Source of the DNA: Sanguinoderma infundibulare
Taxonomy: Eukaryota > Basidiomycota > Agaricomycetes > Polyporales > Polyporaceae
Reading direction: 5' to 3'
Assembly: GCA_032821775.1 (NCBI GenBank)
Contig: JAVLRN010000007.1
Coordinates: 1,116,001-1,180,000 of the forward strand
DNA length: 64,000 bases
Below, piece by piece: positions 44,769-56,670 of the stretch. Under the pieces are notes generated by a model. It ran no database searches. It worked only from the letters and a program-made list of their open reading frames with translations, and had not been told where the DNA came from. A program made the translations under genes and the position numbers. The stretch's first letter is position 1; each line of letters begins with the position of its first letter.

Positions 44769-46693
44769 ATGGAGTATCGTACCGAGTCCGTGGACAAGAT
44801 GTCCGTTTTAGAGCTAGTCAAGCTTCTGGAGGGAAAAGTGAGAACGCTTGCAACGGGCAGCGGCGATTCTGATGAGGGCAGATTAAGGTATGTGATGCGT
44901 ACTATTTGCCCTATATGCAAGCCCCCTGATTGTCTATTGCAGCACCGAAGATGTGCGTGCATCGTTCTTGTCGCTCTTCGCCGCTGACTGTGTATCAGGT
45001 CGAATCCCTTTGCGACAGCCTCTCCGCCGTCCTTTCCCTGTCTCGGAGCGCACTGAACGTTCGGAGGTGGATCAACAGATTCCCGGAAGAGATCCTCATC
45101 AAGATTTTCTCCTTTGTTCCCTCGCTTCCGGAGACGGTTGATAAAGAATCCGAGCTCGTTTGCGGTCCGTGCCAGTTGAGGAACGTTTGGGAGCTCGAAC
45201 CGGTCTCTCGCGTATGTCAACATTGGCGGAGGGTGGCGTTGGATGTCTCGGGGCTGTGGTCCAGCGCATTCTTGGTCTCTCGCGGAAGCTACTCTCACGG
45301 CAAATCAGTCTCGTACCTACATCGATGCAAGTCTGGTCCCGTTAACCTTTCTGTCGAGGAGCACGCAGGCTTCAACGAAGGGGAACATGGTCCTTGGACG
45401 CTCTCCGGTTGGGACCTGGATATCCTCAGCAAACACACCGAACGCTTGAAGGAACTCCATGTGCTCATGCCTACAGCATGGCAGGGACCCACACTTCCCT
45501 CTTCTTTGTCAGTATCCGCCTCAAAGATCGATCTCCTTTTCGTTCGCCGGAATTCTGCTGGCGGAAATGCACTCTGGAGAAGTCTTCACCCGTTTCATGG
45601 TGGAGGCGAACTATCACTGAAATCTCTGGCGTTGCAAAACGTCCCTTTGTTTCCTTCCAACCAACTGCCTTTCCTCACTCGACTCTTCATCTCCTTCAGT
45701 TTCCACACACTCCGAGAACCCTCAGACTCCTCAGACTCAATGCACATTGCACGGGACCTACTCCTTTTCCTTGCGAATGCTCCTGCTCTTCAGGAAGCAT
45801 TCTTACATCAGCTCCCAACCAGTCCCCAGTCGACAAATCTTCCGCAGGTCATCCTCAGCCGCCTGCGTAAATTTTCCATCCAGACGACGGAGGATCCAGA
45901 TGCCTCCTCTTTGGTCCTGTCTTCCATTGTGTTTCCCGAGAGCTGCTATGTGCGCTTGGTTGTCAAATCCCCCGATACCCTTTCCTCCCTCATTTCATTC
46001 CTTGTTCGTCGAGGAAGTGGCCTGCGGATGCACTGCGCGTTTGACCGCATGGCTTCCTTCGCTAGCTTCCAGGTCACGAACATCGAAGCCGGAGGATTGC
46101 GGATAGACCTTCCCTCGTATAGAATGGCGGCCAACGAATTCTCTGACACCCTCTCCGCGTGTCTGCCGATGTCGAGGATTTTCTCTGACATTCGATCCTT
46201 ATGGGTATCGGGCCCTTGTATCGCCAAGGCTTTCCCGACCGCGCTGTTGTCGATGCCCAACGTCGAAGCACTTTACCTCCATTACTATGACTGGAATACC
46301 CCAGGAGCCTTCATCGACTCCCTTCAGTCCGTCCATGGCTCGGCTCCGTTTCCACTCCTTACGACGTTGTACCTGCACATCTATGACCGGGAAGATCTCG
46401 AACGGGTTGCTATGATGTTGCGGAGTAGGCAGGGTGCCGGCTACCAGCTACATCGCTTGGTGGTCGGGTTCGACTTCGCCATGCGCCGAAATTTCGAAGG
46501 CGCTCTGCAGGATCCGGAGATCGAGTTGTGGGACGCGCTGGAGAAACTAGTCGGATCTCTCATGGTTGTGACGGAGGATGACTACCAGAAGAATTATTCT
46601 CTTCGTACCGTACTTCCGGATGATGTACGTGTCGGCTTTTCAGGCTGGTCAAGGCCCCCGATATGGCCGGCATGGGTGGAAGGAGAATATTAA
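44769..46693 (+). CDS. F-box protein, tandem trio member 2
   Basis: Predicted SCF adaptor of 607 residues. Exons 44769-44887, microexon 44943-44952 (10 bases, S-T-E-D), 44999-46693; phases 2 and 0, identical to its neighbours. Exon 1 encodes SVLELVKLLEGKVRTL, aligning with the TVLELVEALANK and TILELINILAVK segments of the other two. The F-box is RFPEEILIKIFSFVPSLPET, followed by VCQHWRRVALDVSGLWSSAF. The C-terminus keeps the family's NYSLRTVLPDD-type motif. An alternative ATG at 44799 would shorten the N-terminus by ten residues and match the relatives equally well. Divergence from members 1 and 3 is high outside the F-box, as expected for fast-evolving recognition domains. Confidence 0.85.
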
Positions 46694-47130
46694 CGAGTCG
46701 TCTTTTGCGTACTACTTAGGACACATCAAAACAAATACTTGGTACGATGCCAGCGGCCGAGTACATCAATGGGGTGACGAGGCCGCAACATAGAGACCAT
46801 GGGCGCCTGATTTCCTATGTCGGACAGATAAGATTAGTACCAGCTTCTTCTAAGCAGACGTCCGAGGCGTTGACCCAAAAACTTGACGTGCGAATGTTTG
46901 CTAGAGCTCCGTTGCAACGTCGGGAAAAGCTACGAGTGAGTACAGCAGCTTGACGAGAGAACTGCCACTGAAGTAATTCATGGGCAGAGCCCACTGCAAC
47001 TAGCTAGGACGTTGATTGTCGACCACCGTGTCTTGTGTGGGGTGGGTTCACTTTATATCCGGGCCTGCCGTGAACTTGAAACATCTACAGAGCATGTTAT
47101 ACTTATCTTTGACACCGTTAGACAGTCGAC
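46694..47130. other. Spacer between F-box trio members 2 and 3
   Basis: 437 bases; short ORFs without motifs. A TTTATATCC near 47051-47059, about 75 bases before the next start, could be a TATA element. Confidence 0.4.
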
Positions 47131-49094
47131 ATGACCCAACCTCCTCTGACCATCCTGGAGCTAATCAATATCCTCGCGGTTAAAGCCGACGACGACGAGG
47201 AGTTTGCGAAATTGAGGTACCCTTGCTCTTATGTCATGAGTTACATTCGAAACCACTGACCTTGATATTACTCACAGCGCCAAGGATGTAAGTTTTTGCA
47301 CTTCACTGTCGCGTGCATACAAAGAGTCCAACATGGCTCCAGATCGAGGCCGCCTGCGCTCGCCTTTCGGATGTCTTCGCTGCCGTACGGCGGGCATCAA
47401 ACTCGCGGACTCGGGTCAACTCATTGCCTCCTGAGATCCTTCTCAAGATATTCGCCTTCGTCCCTCAAGCTCCGGAGCTCACCGTCTTCGACGCTGTCCA
47501 GAGCGTTTGCGGGCCGCTTAATATCCGGAAGGCTTGGGAACTCCGCGCCATCACGCAGGTTTGCCACAGATGGCGGTCTTTGGCCCTCAACGTATCCTCC
47601 CTGTGGTCGAGCGGGTTCCGCGTCCCACACTGGGGTTCCAGATGTGGCGATATACCGAACGACGCGAATTTCCTCCCACGATGCGCGGTGGGACCGATAC
47701 AGATCTACGTCGAAGAGGACGGGCTGGCTGGTTCGAACTGGCAGACCCTCAAATCCGTCAAAGCACCACCAGATTACGAGGACCGCGTGGAGGAACTCCA
47801 TGTGCTCACCCTAGACGGGTGGAAGAAGCGCGGCCTCTTACCGTCCTCGTTGTCGTCTCCTCGCATGAGCTCCCTCCAGTGCCTCGTGGTACGGAGTTTG
47901 CACTTCGGCAACTCAGTGGGGATGAGCTGGAAGTGGCTAGGCCTCCAGTCCCTGTTTTCCGGACAGACGTTGCGGCTGCGTTCGCTCGCCATCATTGACT
48001 CGCCCTTTCTGCCCTCGAATCCTGCGCCGGCCCTCACGCACCTCGTCTTGTTCTACCGGATGAAACGCGAGATGCGCGACACGTGGTCCATCCAGGACCT
48101 CCTGCTCTTCCTGTCGGCCACACCTACCCTTGAGGAAGTCGTCATCTGCGGCGTCCCGCAAGATGACAGCGCGACCGGCCGACTGCCCACCGCTCATCTC
48201 AGCAACCTGCGCAAGCTGTCCATCCGCGCATGGGACTACTGGGCGGCACCTAGTGCGCCAGGGCTCCCCTCCCAGCTATTCTCGAATCTAGTCATACCCC
48301 AGAGCTGCTACCTCCGACTGGACGCAGCCACGGCCAAGCACATCCAGGCGCTCGCGTTGCACTTCCAGGGCCGCCAGTGGGACGTCCCCGCATCCAACGT
48401 CCACTGCGTGTGGGACTCATCCCCGTACACCCTCTCTTCTCTGCAGGCCACGTTCCCGTCGTCGGGGGGCGGTATCCGCCTGGACTTTCCGACGGTCCAG
48501 GACCTCGATATGGACTTGGGGCTGGCAGAGGCGCTGCACTCGCTCGCGGAGACGCCCCCGTTCGCTGCAGCGGAGGCCCTCTGGATATCGGGATCCGGCA
48601 TCAACACTGCCTGTGATACACGGATGGTCCATTCGCTCAGCACACTTGTCAGTGCTAGGGCGCTGTACATCGTCAACGACCCGCTGTGCGAGCCTGTGAA
48701 GTTCATCACGTCTCTGGGAGAGCCAGATGAAGCGCAAGTGTTCTTCCCGAACCTGGAGACCATCTACGTCCAAGTGTACGATCGGGACAGTGTGGAGAGG
48801 CTTGTTGACATGCTCCGCCGCCGTGCTGACTTGGGGTGCAAGATCGATCATCTCCTGGTAGCGGTAGCATACGCTGAGATGGACGCGGAGGAAGGCCCAG
48901 TTGTGATCGAAGAAGTCCGGTCCCTGGCTTCTGGGATAGTTGAGAAGGTGACAGTGCTCAGTGAGAATGACTACAGGCAGGCACATTCGCTCCAGACGGT
49001 GCTCCCTCCGATCTGCACTCTTCCAGGTGGGGGGCTGATTTGGACACCGTGGACCGAAAACGAAGCGACCTTCTCCCTCATGGAAATCACGTAG
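47131..49094 (+). CDS. F-box protein, tandem trio member 3
   Basis: Predicted SCF adaptor of 615 residues. Exons 47131-47216, microexon 47278-47287 (10 bases, S-A-K-D), 47343-49094; phases 2 and 0. Exon 1 gives MTQPPLTILELINILAV and an acidic DDDEEF stretch. After the microexon come the IEAACARLSDVFAAV helix and the F-box SLPPEILLKIFAFVPQAPE with VCHRWRSLALNVSSLWSSGF. The LRR-like region ends in HSLQTVLPPI, the counterpart of LRTVLPDD in member 2. G+C at third positions is higher than in members 1 and 2. The start ATG is the first in frame and gives the same exon-1 layout as the paralogs. Target unknown. Confidence 0.86.
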
Positions 49095-49332
49095 ACACAT
49101 TGTTGTTGGGCTTAGTTGGTCGGTACGCTCTTCATGCGCTTTGTGTTCGTGCCGTCGGGACGCAAGAATTCCGTGCGGAATACAGGTCTGAACGGTATTT
49201 CTTCTTGCCTATACATACGCCGTGTGAGTCTTTGTAAACATCTACCCATGTATGCCGGCTGGAATAGACTCCGCAACGCTTCTTCTTCTTTCTGTACGTC
49301 ATGCAGTGTCGGCCAGGGCAAGGCGTGAGCAC

Positions 49333-50406
49333 TCAGAACTTGCTGATCAAGTGCTCCACGGTCGCCTTAAAAGCGCCCTCCTTGCCCGCTTTCACCTTCG
49401 GGTTGCTCTGATAGGGAATGGTCAGTCGATCAGCCACAAAACACTCCGGAGATTGCTGAGGAAGCACGTACGAGGTCGCCCCGGACGGTAAATCCGTGGG
49501 AGCAGCCATCCCAGTACGTGCGCTGGTACCCAGGGGCGAACTTGCCGCCACCAAGGATCTCATCAGCCTGGGCCTGGGCCGGAGGAGGGAACATCTGGTC
49601 GGTTTCGCAGGAGTTGATGAGTAGGGGGGCCTTCGACACCTGAGCGTATTTCTGAGGAAAACGATGACGAATAAATCGACAGTCGTTCAATTGCCGCGAT
49701 GGTGTGGATGCGGCGAGGTCACAGGGCGCACCTCGAGATCCTCTGGGATCTTGAGGAGCGAGGGGTGCGACACGGCAACGACGTGGACCTCGCCCGTGAA
49801 GGCGAGGTCGAACGCGAGCCGGGCACCGTAGCAGAAGCCGAGGGCCCCGAACTTAGTGATGCCTTCGGCCTTAAGGGCAGCGATCAAGGAGCGGATGATG
49901 GGGAGCTTTTCGTCTGTTGGGTGCTTTGCGAGCCAACCCATGAAATCGTAATCGCTGCCGGGGTTGAGCGCATCTGGGGGGAGGGCGTCATTGCCGAAGT
50001 AGTTTGGAACGTAGACTTTGAAGCCGTTGCGAGCATAGTCGTCGGCCAGAAGCTAACCCAGAAAATCCTCAATATTAAGATATGGTGGGAGGAAAATCAA
50101 CGTACCCTACTGTTGGGCAAAGGAACGCCGAAAACGTCGGTGAAGAACAGGATGGCCTTGTCCTTGGGGTACTCGATCGTCGGGGTTGCGACGTAGACCT
50201 CGACGCCACCGATGGTTTGGATCTGGCCTGAAGGACGGAGTCAAGACATGGGAAACAGGATGCCTTTCACCGACGCAACATACCTTCGGGCACGCCCTCA
50301 TGGCGGACGCCTGTTTTGCGTAAGCGGCATGATGTTAAACACGCGGCTCGAGAGCGAGAAAACCGAGACGATGCTCACCGGAGATGCACTGTGCGCAGAG
50401 AGACAT
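49333..50406 (-). CDS. Dienelactone hydrolase family protein
   Basis: Alpha/beta-hydrolase of 250 residues; family members open dienelactones in aromatic-ring catabolism or act as general carboxylesterases. Six exons (minus): 50406-50379, 50310-50284, 50227-50106, 50052-49732, 49651-49472, 49407-49333; all phases close. The catalytic cysteine sits in the nucleophile elbow GFCYGAR, the Asp probably in NSCETDQMFP, and the His in GCSHGFTVRGD, the Cys/Asp/His triad of the family. Also typical are VYVATPTIEYPKDKAILFFTDVFGV and NGFKVYVPNYF. The N-terminus MSLCAQCISGVRHEG matches fungal members of this group. In a wood-decay fungus a role in lignin-derived aromatics is plausible but not shown. Divergent from the oxygenase at 51022. 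Confidence 0.92.
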
Positions 50407-51021
50407 GTCGGGGCGCAATTGAGGCGGGTTTGGTGGGCTGACTAACTTGCAGCGTTCTGCAAACATGCCGCTTTATAGTGCAACCGCCGGCGCCCGTGGG
50501 TATCAGATTGTACTGGTGAGAACGCGCCCCGAGAACTTTCTCTTCGACGTGGAGGGCACTCTCATTGGGAGCGGTTCGAGTGGCCGGTTTTCCGCTCGAG
50601 CACGTCATCGCTGGGTCTCAGAGATGGGAAGGGTGCGATTGGACAAGATAGCTGGATAGCGGCAAAGCCGGGTCGTAGCCTGGTCATACCATCGCTCGCC
50701 TTCTGGGCCTACATAAATTTAGTAAATGCCGGACGTTCAACGTTCAAGATTTGTAAAAGTCATCAGATTCACGCACCGCAGTCGAGAGATCTTATTCAAT
50801 GGCGACGGGTTCAACGATTTTACCACCCAATCGTTGGCGGGGATAAGTCGTCGGCAGAGAGAAAGCGCAACGATTTGTGAGGGGTGGGTATTATCCGGAG
50901 ATCACCGAGACAGGCGCCAACGGCCGCCCTTGTCACCTCGGTTCGAATTCTGTCCTAACTCCACCTTGATCTTAACCAATACCCCGCAGCCTGCCTCCAT
51001 CGCATCGTTCCAGCCCAGGCG
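50407..51021. other. Divergent promoter region, hydrolase and oxygenase genes
   Basis: 615 bases between two divergent starts. ORFs of 70 and 112 codons inside have no motif and are treated as chance. Confidence 0.5.
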
Positions 51022-52569
51022 ATGGTTAATCCCATGGATCCATGTCGTAGACCGCTTGCGTTAGCTGGCTTTCGGACAGATAGTACGTTTGAGGATATCC
51101 CGATAATGTAGTAACGTTACAGTTCTCCGACTTTGCACGCTTTCGCATCCGAGCCAAGTAACTGACATCCCCTTGTTTCTCTTAGTAACCTAGAGAACGC
51201 CACGAGCGACGACATCGCTGTTAGAAGGGCTCTCGCCGACGAGATACGTGATGCATGCATCAACGTTGGCTTCTTTTACGGTACGTCCCCTTCCTACTAG
51301 GAACGTCATCCACAGCGGCTAACGTATCTTGCCTCTACTCCATGCCAGTCAAGAACCACGGGTTATCGGAGAGCACGATATCTGGTGCAGTAGAAGCGGC
51401 CAAACGGTTCTTTGCTTTGCCGTTGCGCACAAAGATGGCGATGGACATCCACAAGAGCTCGAACTTCAAAGGTTACACCGCCCTCTTGGGAGAGAACACG
51501 AACCCAGAGAATCGGGGGGATCTCCACGAGGGTTTTGACATCGGATGGGAGGAGCCCACTGGGGCCTTCCGTGCAGACGATGGAGCCATGACCGGCCAGA
51601 ATGTCTGGCCATCGGACATGCCAGGCTTCCGAGAAGCTGTGCTCGAGTACTAGTGAGTGCGTGCTGTTTCGACGCTCTGGCTCGTGAAATACTAAAGACC
51701 GTTGAGCAACTCGGCAATCCGGTTGGGCCAATCGCTCTTCCCATTGTTTGCGCTTGCCCTCGATCTACCAGAGACGTTTTTTGACGACAAGGTCGGTAAT
51801 CAGTGTTCATGAAGTAAATATCTGACGCCTTGGACCCACAGACCACCAAGCCGGCGGCTATCATGCGGCTGCTATATTATCCTCCGCAGACCGGTCTTGT
51901 GGATGATAGGCTTCAGGGCATTGGTGCACACACTGAGTAAGCAACGGGCAGTCACTCCGATGTCTCATCCGGCCTAAACAAACCGCTGCAGCTATGAGGT
52001 AATTCATGAATTGGGAGGGCGCTGCTCAGAAACGCCACTTACGTGCTGCCGAAGTGCTTCACGATCCTGTGGCAACAAGAAGACGTCCAAGCGCTCCAAG
52101 TCCTAAATGCTAACGGGAAATGGGTGAACGCTGTTCCGATTCCGGGCGCACTTGTGGTCAAGTACGTACAGCCTTCCGCCTTAGCAACTCACGGCTCATC
52201 CTGGGTAGCTTGGGGGACCAATTCGCCAGGTGGACGAGTAAGACACTCTTACGCCAAGCCTCCGCCTAGCCCCTTACTGATGACTCGACTATTGTCTAGA
52301 CGATGTCTTCAGGTCGACAGTTCATCGAGCGGTCAATCGTTCTGGCGTCTCAAGGTACTCCATCCCCTTGTTTTTCGGCACGGATTATGACGTCAAGCTC
52401 GAGGTACGTCCCACGACCGGTCCCTTGTTCGCCTCGGCTGACCATGTGAAAGGCCCTTCCGAGCTGCGTTTCCGACGAATACCCCGCCCAATACGAAGTC
52501 GTGACTGCGGGAGAATACGTCAAATCGAGGCTCGAGGCGACATACGCACACTCGAAGACAGAGCGTTGA
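51022..52569 (+). CDS. 2-oxoglutarate/Fe(II) dioxygenase, isopenicillin-N-synthase-like
   Basis: Non-haem iron oxygenase of 342 residues, substrate unknown. Ten exons: 51022-51107, 51186-51280, 51349-51652, 51707-51791, 51842-51936, a 7-base microexon 51992-51998, 52055-52161, 52209-52237, 52300-52403, 52453-52569; all phases close. N-terminal DIOX_N region: FEDIPIINLENAT, ALADEIRDACINVGFFYVKNHG, then FKGYTALLGENTNPENRGDLHEGFD. Core: iron ligands H-x-D in GAHTDYE (the Asp codon completed by the microexon) and the distal His in STVHRAVNRSG, with the 2-oxoglutarate-binding Arg in RYSIPLFF. It ends TAGEYVKSRLEATYAH, the usual tail. The acceptor before 51707 is TTGAG, weaker than most. The start is inferred from the exon upstream of the conserved IPI strand. 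Confidence 0.9.
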
Positions 52570-52752
52570 TATTTACAAGGGAAGAAGTACTAGATGTTAC
52601 AATAAGTTAACAGTAGCAGGATAGTGATACATATATGTCCGATAGCTGTAGCGGCACATCTGTGTGTCGATATCCACAATATAGTGTACCCAAAGATCCC
52701 AGGAGTCTCGTGTGCGCCCGAGGCGCGCACCTCGAATAATGTAGCACCAAGA

Positions 52753-53942
52753 TTAGTAGGTGGAGGGATAGAGGAGGAGACGGCCCCCGTCGATTAACTG
52801 GACGGTTCCGTTGAGGTAGGCACCCGCCTGCGATGATAGCCGTCAGTGTGAAGGATGGACGAATATGAGGGCAAAGGCACGAACTCGACTACTCAGGAAC
52901 AGGACGAGTCCGCCCATGTCGTCGATGGTGCCCGCGCGATGAAGCGGCACGCCCGCTCGCACATATTCCTCGGAGATAAGGCCATCAACCATCTCTGTGG
53001 GGCAATGTGAGCGATTTAAGGCCACACCAGCGTCCGGACTGGGGCACGCACCGGAGGGGAAAATGCCTGGGGCGATCACGTTGCTGCGAATCTGCCAGTC
53101 CTTGAGGAAGTGTGCGAGCATCTTGCCGAGGTGCGTTGCGGAAGACTTGCTGAGCGTGTACGAGACGCTGAAGACCTTGTCGTCCTTGCGGAACGCGCCG
53201 CCGCTGGCGACGGTGAGGATCTGGCTCGTGACGCCGGGCGTGTTGCCGCGCTTGTTACCGGCGTCGAGCAGATCGAGGAAGCAGACGGCGTTGTACCAGA
53301 CCGCGGATACGTTGACCTCGAACGCGTTCGCGAACTCCTGCGGGGTGCCGGCGTTCCACAGCATCTCCTGGTACTTTTTAATGTCGACCTCGCCGGGACC
53401 GGGAAGCTTCGGCAGGAAGTTTTTGGCGAGGCCGGCGTTGTTGACGAGCAGGTTGATGTACCCGTGCCGCTCGCGGATGGTGTCGGCGACGGCCTGCATC
53501 GACTCGCGGTCCGTAACGTCGCCTTGGAGCGGGATGAGGTTACCTCGGCGCTGTGGATGGATATTGCAGTGAGACGATTGCCAAATATAGCAAGACAGCG
53601 CAGTCCGCAGGAGGATCAGCGCACATTGTGTTCGTTTGCGGCCGTCTCAAGGACGTCTAAACGCCGCGAGACGATGTAGACGATCGCCCCGTTGTGCTCG
53701 AGGGCTTTTGCTATCATGAGCCCGATTCCTGTGCAAGATCAACGATTAGCGTGCGGTCGGGTGCGCACACGCGGCGCGGTCGGGCGTACGCCACCCGATC
53801 TCGCATACGCACCTGTGCCGCCGCCGGTGACGACCGCGACGAGGCCCTCGACGCTGAAGAGATGTGGGATGTCGGATAGCGTGTTGCTGTTCTTGAGAGA
53901 GCCCTGGCAGGGGTTGCCAAGTGTCATGGTCGCGATCGGCAT
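52753..53942 (-). CDS. Short-chain dehydrogenase/reductase
   Basis: NAD(P)-dependent Rossmann-fold oxidoreductase of 305 residues; substrate unknown. Five exons (minus): 53942-53813, 53728-53625, 53550-53052, 52994-52885, 52827-52753; all phases close. The cofactor motif TGGGTGIG spans the first junction. The NNAG motif is in INLLVNNAGLAKN, the catalytic Ser in TVASGG, and the Y-x-x-x-K in SYTLSKSSATHLGKML. The C-terminal GAYLNGTVQLIDGGRLL is the standard last strand. An acidic or variable residue follows the second strand (VSRR), suggesting NADP preference, but this is not decisive. In-frame ATGs at 53942 and 53927 are both possible starts; the frame is open to 54011. Resembles the basidiomycete SDRs with a long insert after NNAG. 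Confidence 0.9.
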
Positions 53943-54931
53943 TGCGGGGCCTCGGACAGGTGGTGGAGATGGGAGATTGGTTGAAGGGAGCCTGGAGGGA
54001 CGTCGACGCACAGTTCGCGTCTTGGCTGGTGGACTGCAACCAGGGATCTATGTAGGAACTCGCTTACGGCTCAGGACAGCACTAAATTGCGTTGATCCAG
54101 AATCGCGGCGTGCATTCCAGCCACATTAGGCTTCGGACGGGTGACACGGGGAACGGCGGAGGGGGCTCACTGCGCGGCCAGCTGGGCCTGATCGAATCGG
54201 GGAGCCGGTGGGCGAATTTTTCTGAATGCAAGCCAAAACAGTCCCGGGCGAGGCACTGGCGCTGGGCGCCGCGCAGACCGTGCTGACCTCATGGCGCGTT
54301 GGTCGCAAACTCTGTCCGAGAGCGGGGGGCATGATGGTGGAAAGAAGCCGAGGAGCGACGGAGAAGATGCGCGGAAAAGGCAGCGCGCTCGGCTGCAGCG
54401 TGCGATTTACCAAGCGCGACGCTGACCGGACACGCCAACGCCACGGGCTGCTATCAGACGGGGGCGGTGGTGGGAAAGTGTGGGGGGAAAATGGACCTGG
54501 CTGCGCTCCAAGCGGATATCTCGCGCGAGTTGCCTTTGCGCGACAGTGCATCGCCAGATCGGACGAGTCGATGACGGCACGATGCACGGTCGCGTGCAAG
54601 AAGGGGCCGGGTCGTCGGAGGAAACAGCGCCGTCTTCTCGCGGATGATGCACTTTCGGTTCATACGCCAGTGTGATACACGACCGAAGCCGTGTCGGACC
54701 CAGTGCGCTAACGTACACGATGACATTATGAATGTTGTGCCCTGAATACGAACCCGGGCGGAGAGCACTCGCGGCCCGTCTAGGTAATGATATACAACAT
54801 CTGGACTCCAGGGTAAAGTTGCCGTGTGGCATGTTCACCGCGACGACGTCTTCTGGGATCATGACAATTGATACAGAAAGTGACCGGTGAAAATGAAGAA
54901 CTTTCGAAACACTACGTCACCGATTTAGACT
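53943..54931. other. No gene recognised
   Basis: Promoter of the SDR gene and 3' flank of the GH16 gene. Overlapping 149-157 codon frames on both strands near 54126-54675 lack motifs and oppose each other, so they look compositional. Confidence 0.45.
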
Positions 54932-56670
54932 TCAAACAGCCCAGACGAGAGTCAACAAGGTTCCCATGGCCAATGCGATTTCTCCGGGCCCAGAGAGCCA
55001 CCGTACGTCCGCGGATCGAGGCGTGCTCGAGGGCTGGAGCACCGTCAGCTCGCCGGGCTGACCGTACACCCTCAAGTAGGACACCTCGAAATACGCGGCG
55101 TCGTAGTGTGACGGATCTCCGAGGACCCAGTCGTTGTAGCAGACGCCTGTGCACGTCGCGTAGAAAACGTTCGCGGCTCCGGCGTAATCTATACAGAGAA
55201 GAGAAGATGCAATGATGTTAGTTGCTTCAGCTTCGCATCTCAACCGTCGCGCCCGTCCGTGGACGAGTCGACACGCACTAAGGAGTTATCGCCTACGCAC
55301 CGCCGCACAACGTAATATCGAAGACGATCTCTTGAGGCTGGAAAAACTCGTTGACCGCACAGTCGTCCGCCGGCCAATTCGCGACCGGGATCCCGAGAGT
55401 TGAGGTGTCGATCGTGCTCACGTTTCCTTGCAACGAACTGGGAAGAGTTGTGCGCTGGGTTCCCATGGCAGGATGAGCCTAATTCGCGTGGACAGATGTG
55501 GCACATACGTTGAAGAACCAGACTCTGGGATCGCCGGACGATGTGGGACTTTTGTTAGTCCGTGGTAACGCGACTGTAGAAATCTGTGGAAGCGGCTTAC
55601 GAAATCCCGTCTATGGCGAACTCGGTTACATACACGCCGCCGCCAGCATTCGCAAACGCTGACACAGCATCGCAAGCTTTAGTGCAATGCAGACAGAGCG
55701 CATTCCGCGGCGTGCTCACCTTGACCGTACGAAGCTGGGCTTGGATTGGTGATGATGCAGCCTTGGTTGTCGTTCGCATCTATAGAACAATCCGTGGAAT
55801 TGATGAGGGTACTAGACTGGACGGCGTTCGACGAGTGTGTGCATCCCTGATGCCGTTATCGATCTTCTTTCAGTTCTGGGCAGAGCGTAGAACGGGCTGG
55901 GAGGTGGTTAAGGAGCGTACCGGGTTGGTATGCAGCCCCATGTGACCCATCGGGTCCTGGTTCACGGCTTCGAACGTGTCTATCTGAATGATCCAATCAA
56001 TGAAATAGTCGAGGCGACGGAGGACGGGTTCCACAGTCCTCACCTCGCCTCCGAGTGGCCATGTTGGCGCCGAAGACCAGAAGGCGCTCCAAACCGAACA
56101 CTAATTTTTGGGGGGACAATTATTAAGATTAATGCACCCGCGCCTGCGGGCATGGTGGAACCGAACGGACCCCGTATGGTACGTGGAGAATGTCCGCGAC
56201 CCAAACCGAGCCGACGGTGAACTGGTCTTTTGTGGACAGTCGGACTGAATTGCGCTTCTGGCCGAACTTTAGCTGGCTAGTGTTATCGACCCGCATGATC
56301 GCATTTCCTGCGTCATTGATGAATGCCAGGTTGTTGTGGAAAGCGTCAACGTTCCCCAGGAAGCTGGACGGGAGGACAGCAGGACAGTCATGTCAGCCCA
56401 AATCGTGTTCGTCCATGCAGAAGTGGAGCGTTTGAGCGTACTTGACATCGCCGTGGGTTAGGTTGTCAACTGTGCAGGTCTCGGTGGTCAGCCGCACGCG
56501 CGATAATCGGGAGCCTGTACAATAAGCTCATACTCACTGTTATTATAGAAGGACCATTCATCGAAGAACGACTCTCCAGCGTACTCCTTGACGAGACCAT
56601 ACTCCGCGGCGGCCCGGACGACGGCAGGGAAAAGGAATGATGCATACGCCAGACGGGACGGGATGAGCAT
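54932..56670 (-). CDS. Glycoside hydrolase family 16 beta-glucanase, secreted and probably GPI-anchored
   Basis: Endo-beta-1,3(4)-glucanase-like enzyme of 361 residues, related to basidiomycete Lam16A-type proteins and expected to act on cell-wall glucans. Ten exons (minus): 56670-56538, 56469-56442, 56363-56171, 56100-56044, 55983-55921, 55846-55720, 55658-55601, 55524-55509 (16 bases), 55454-55301, 55188-54932; all phases close. A signal peptide (MLIPSRLAYASFLFPAVVRA) is followed by ESFFDEWSFYNN, CSVWSAFW, and the catalytic ExDxxE in GGEIDTFEAVNQD, split by an intron after the first Glu. Further markers are GCTHSSNA, DCSIDANDNQGC, GGGVYVTEF, VWFFN, and DITLCGDYAG. The last 20 residues are hydrophobic after a Ser/Pro stretch, suggesting GPI attachment or a membrane tail. 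Confidence 0.92.

Noticed and set aside
54092..54286. A frame ending G-E-F-F-stop near 54224
   Set aside because: Only the two terminal Phe match the peptide-family tail; no Q-x-x-I-R and no TATA box.
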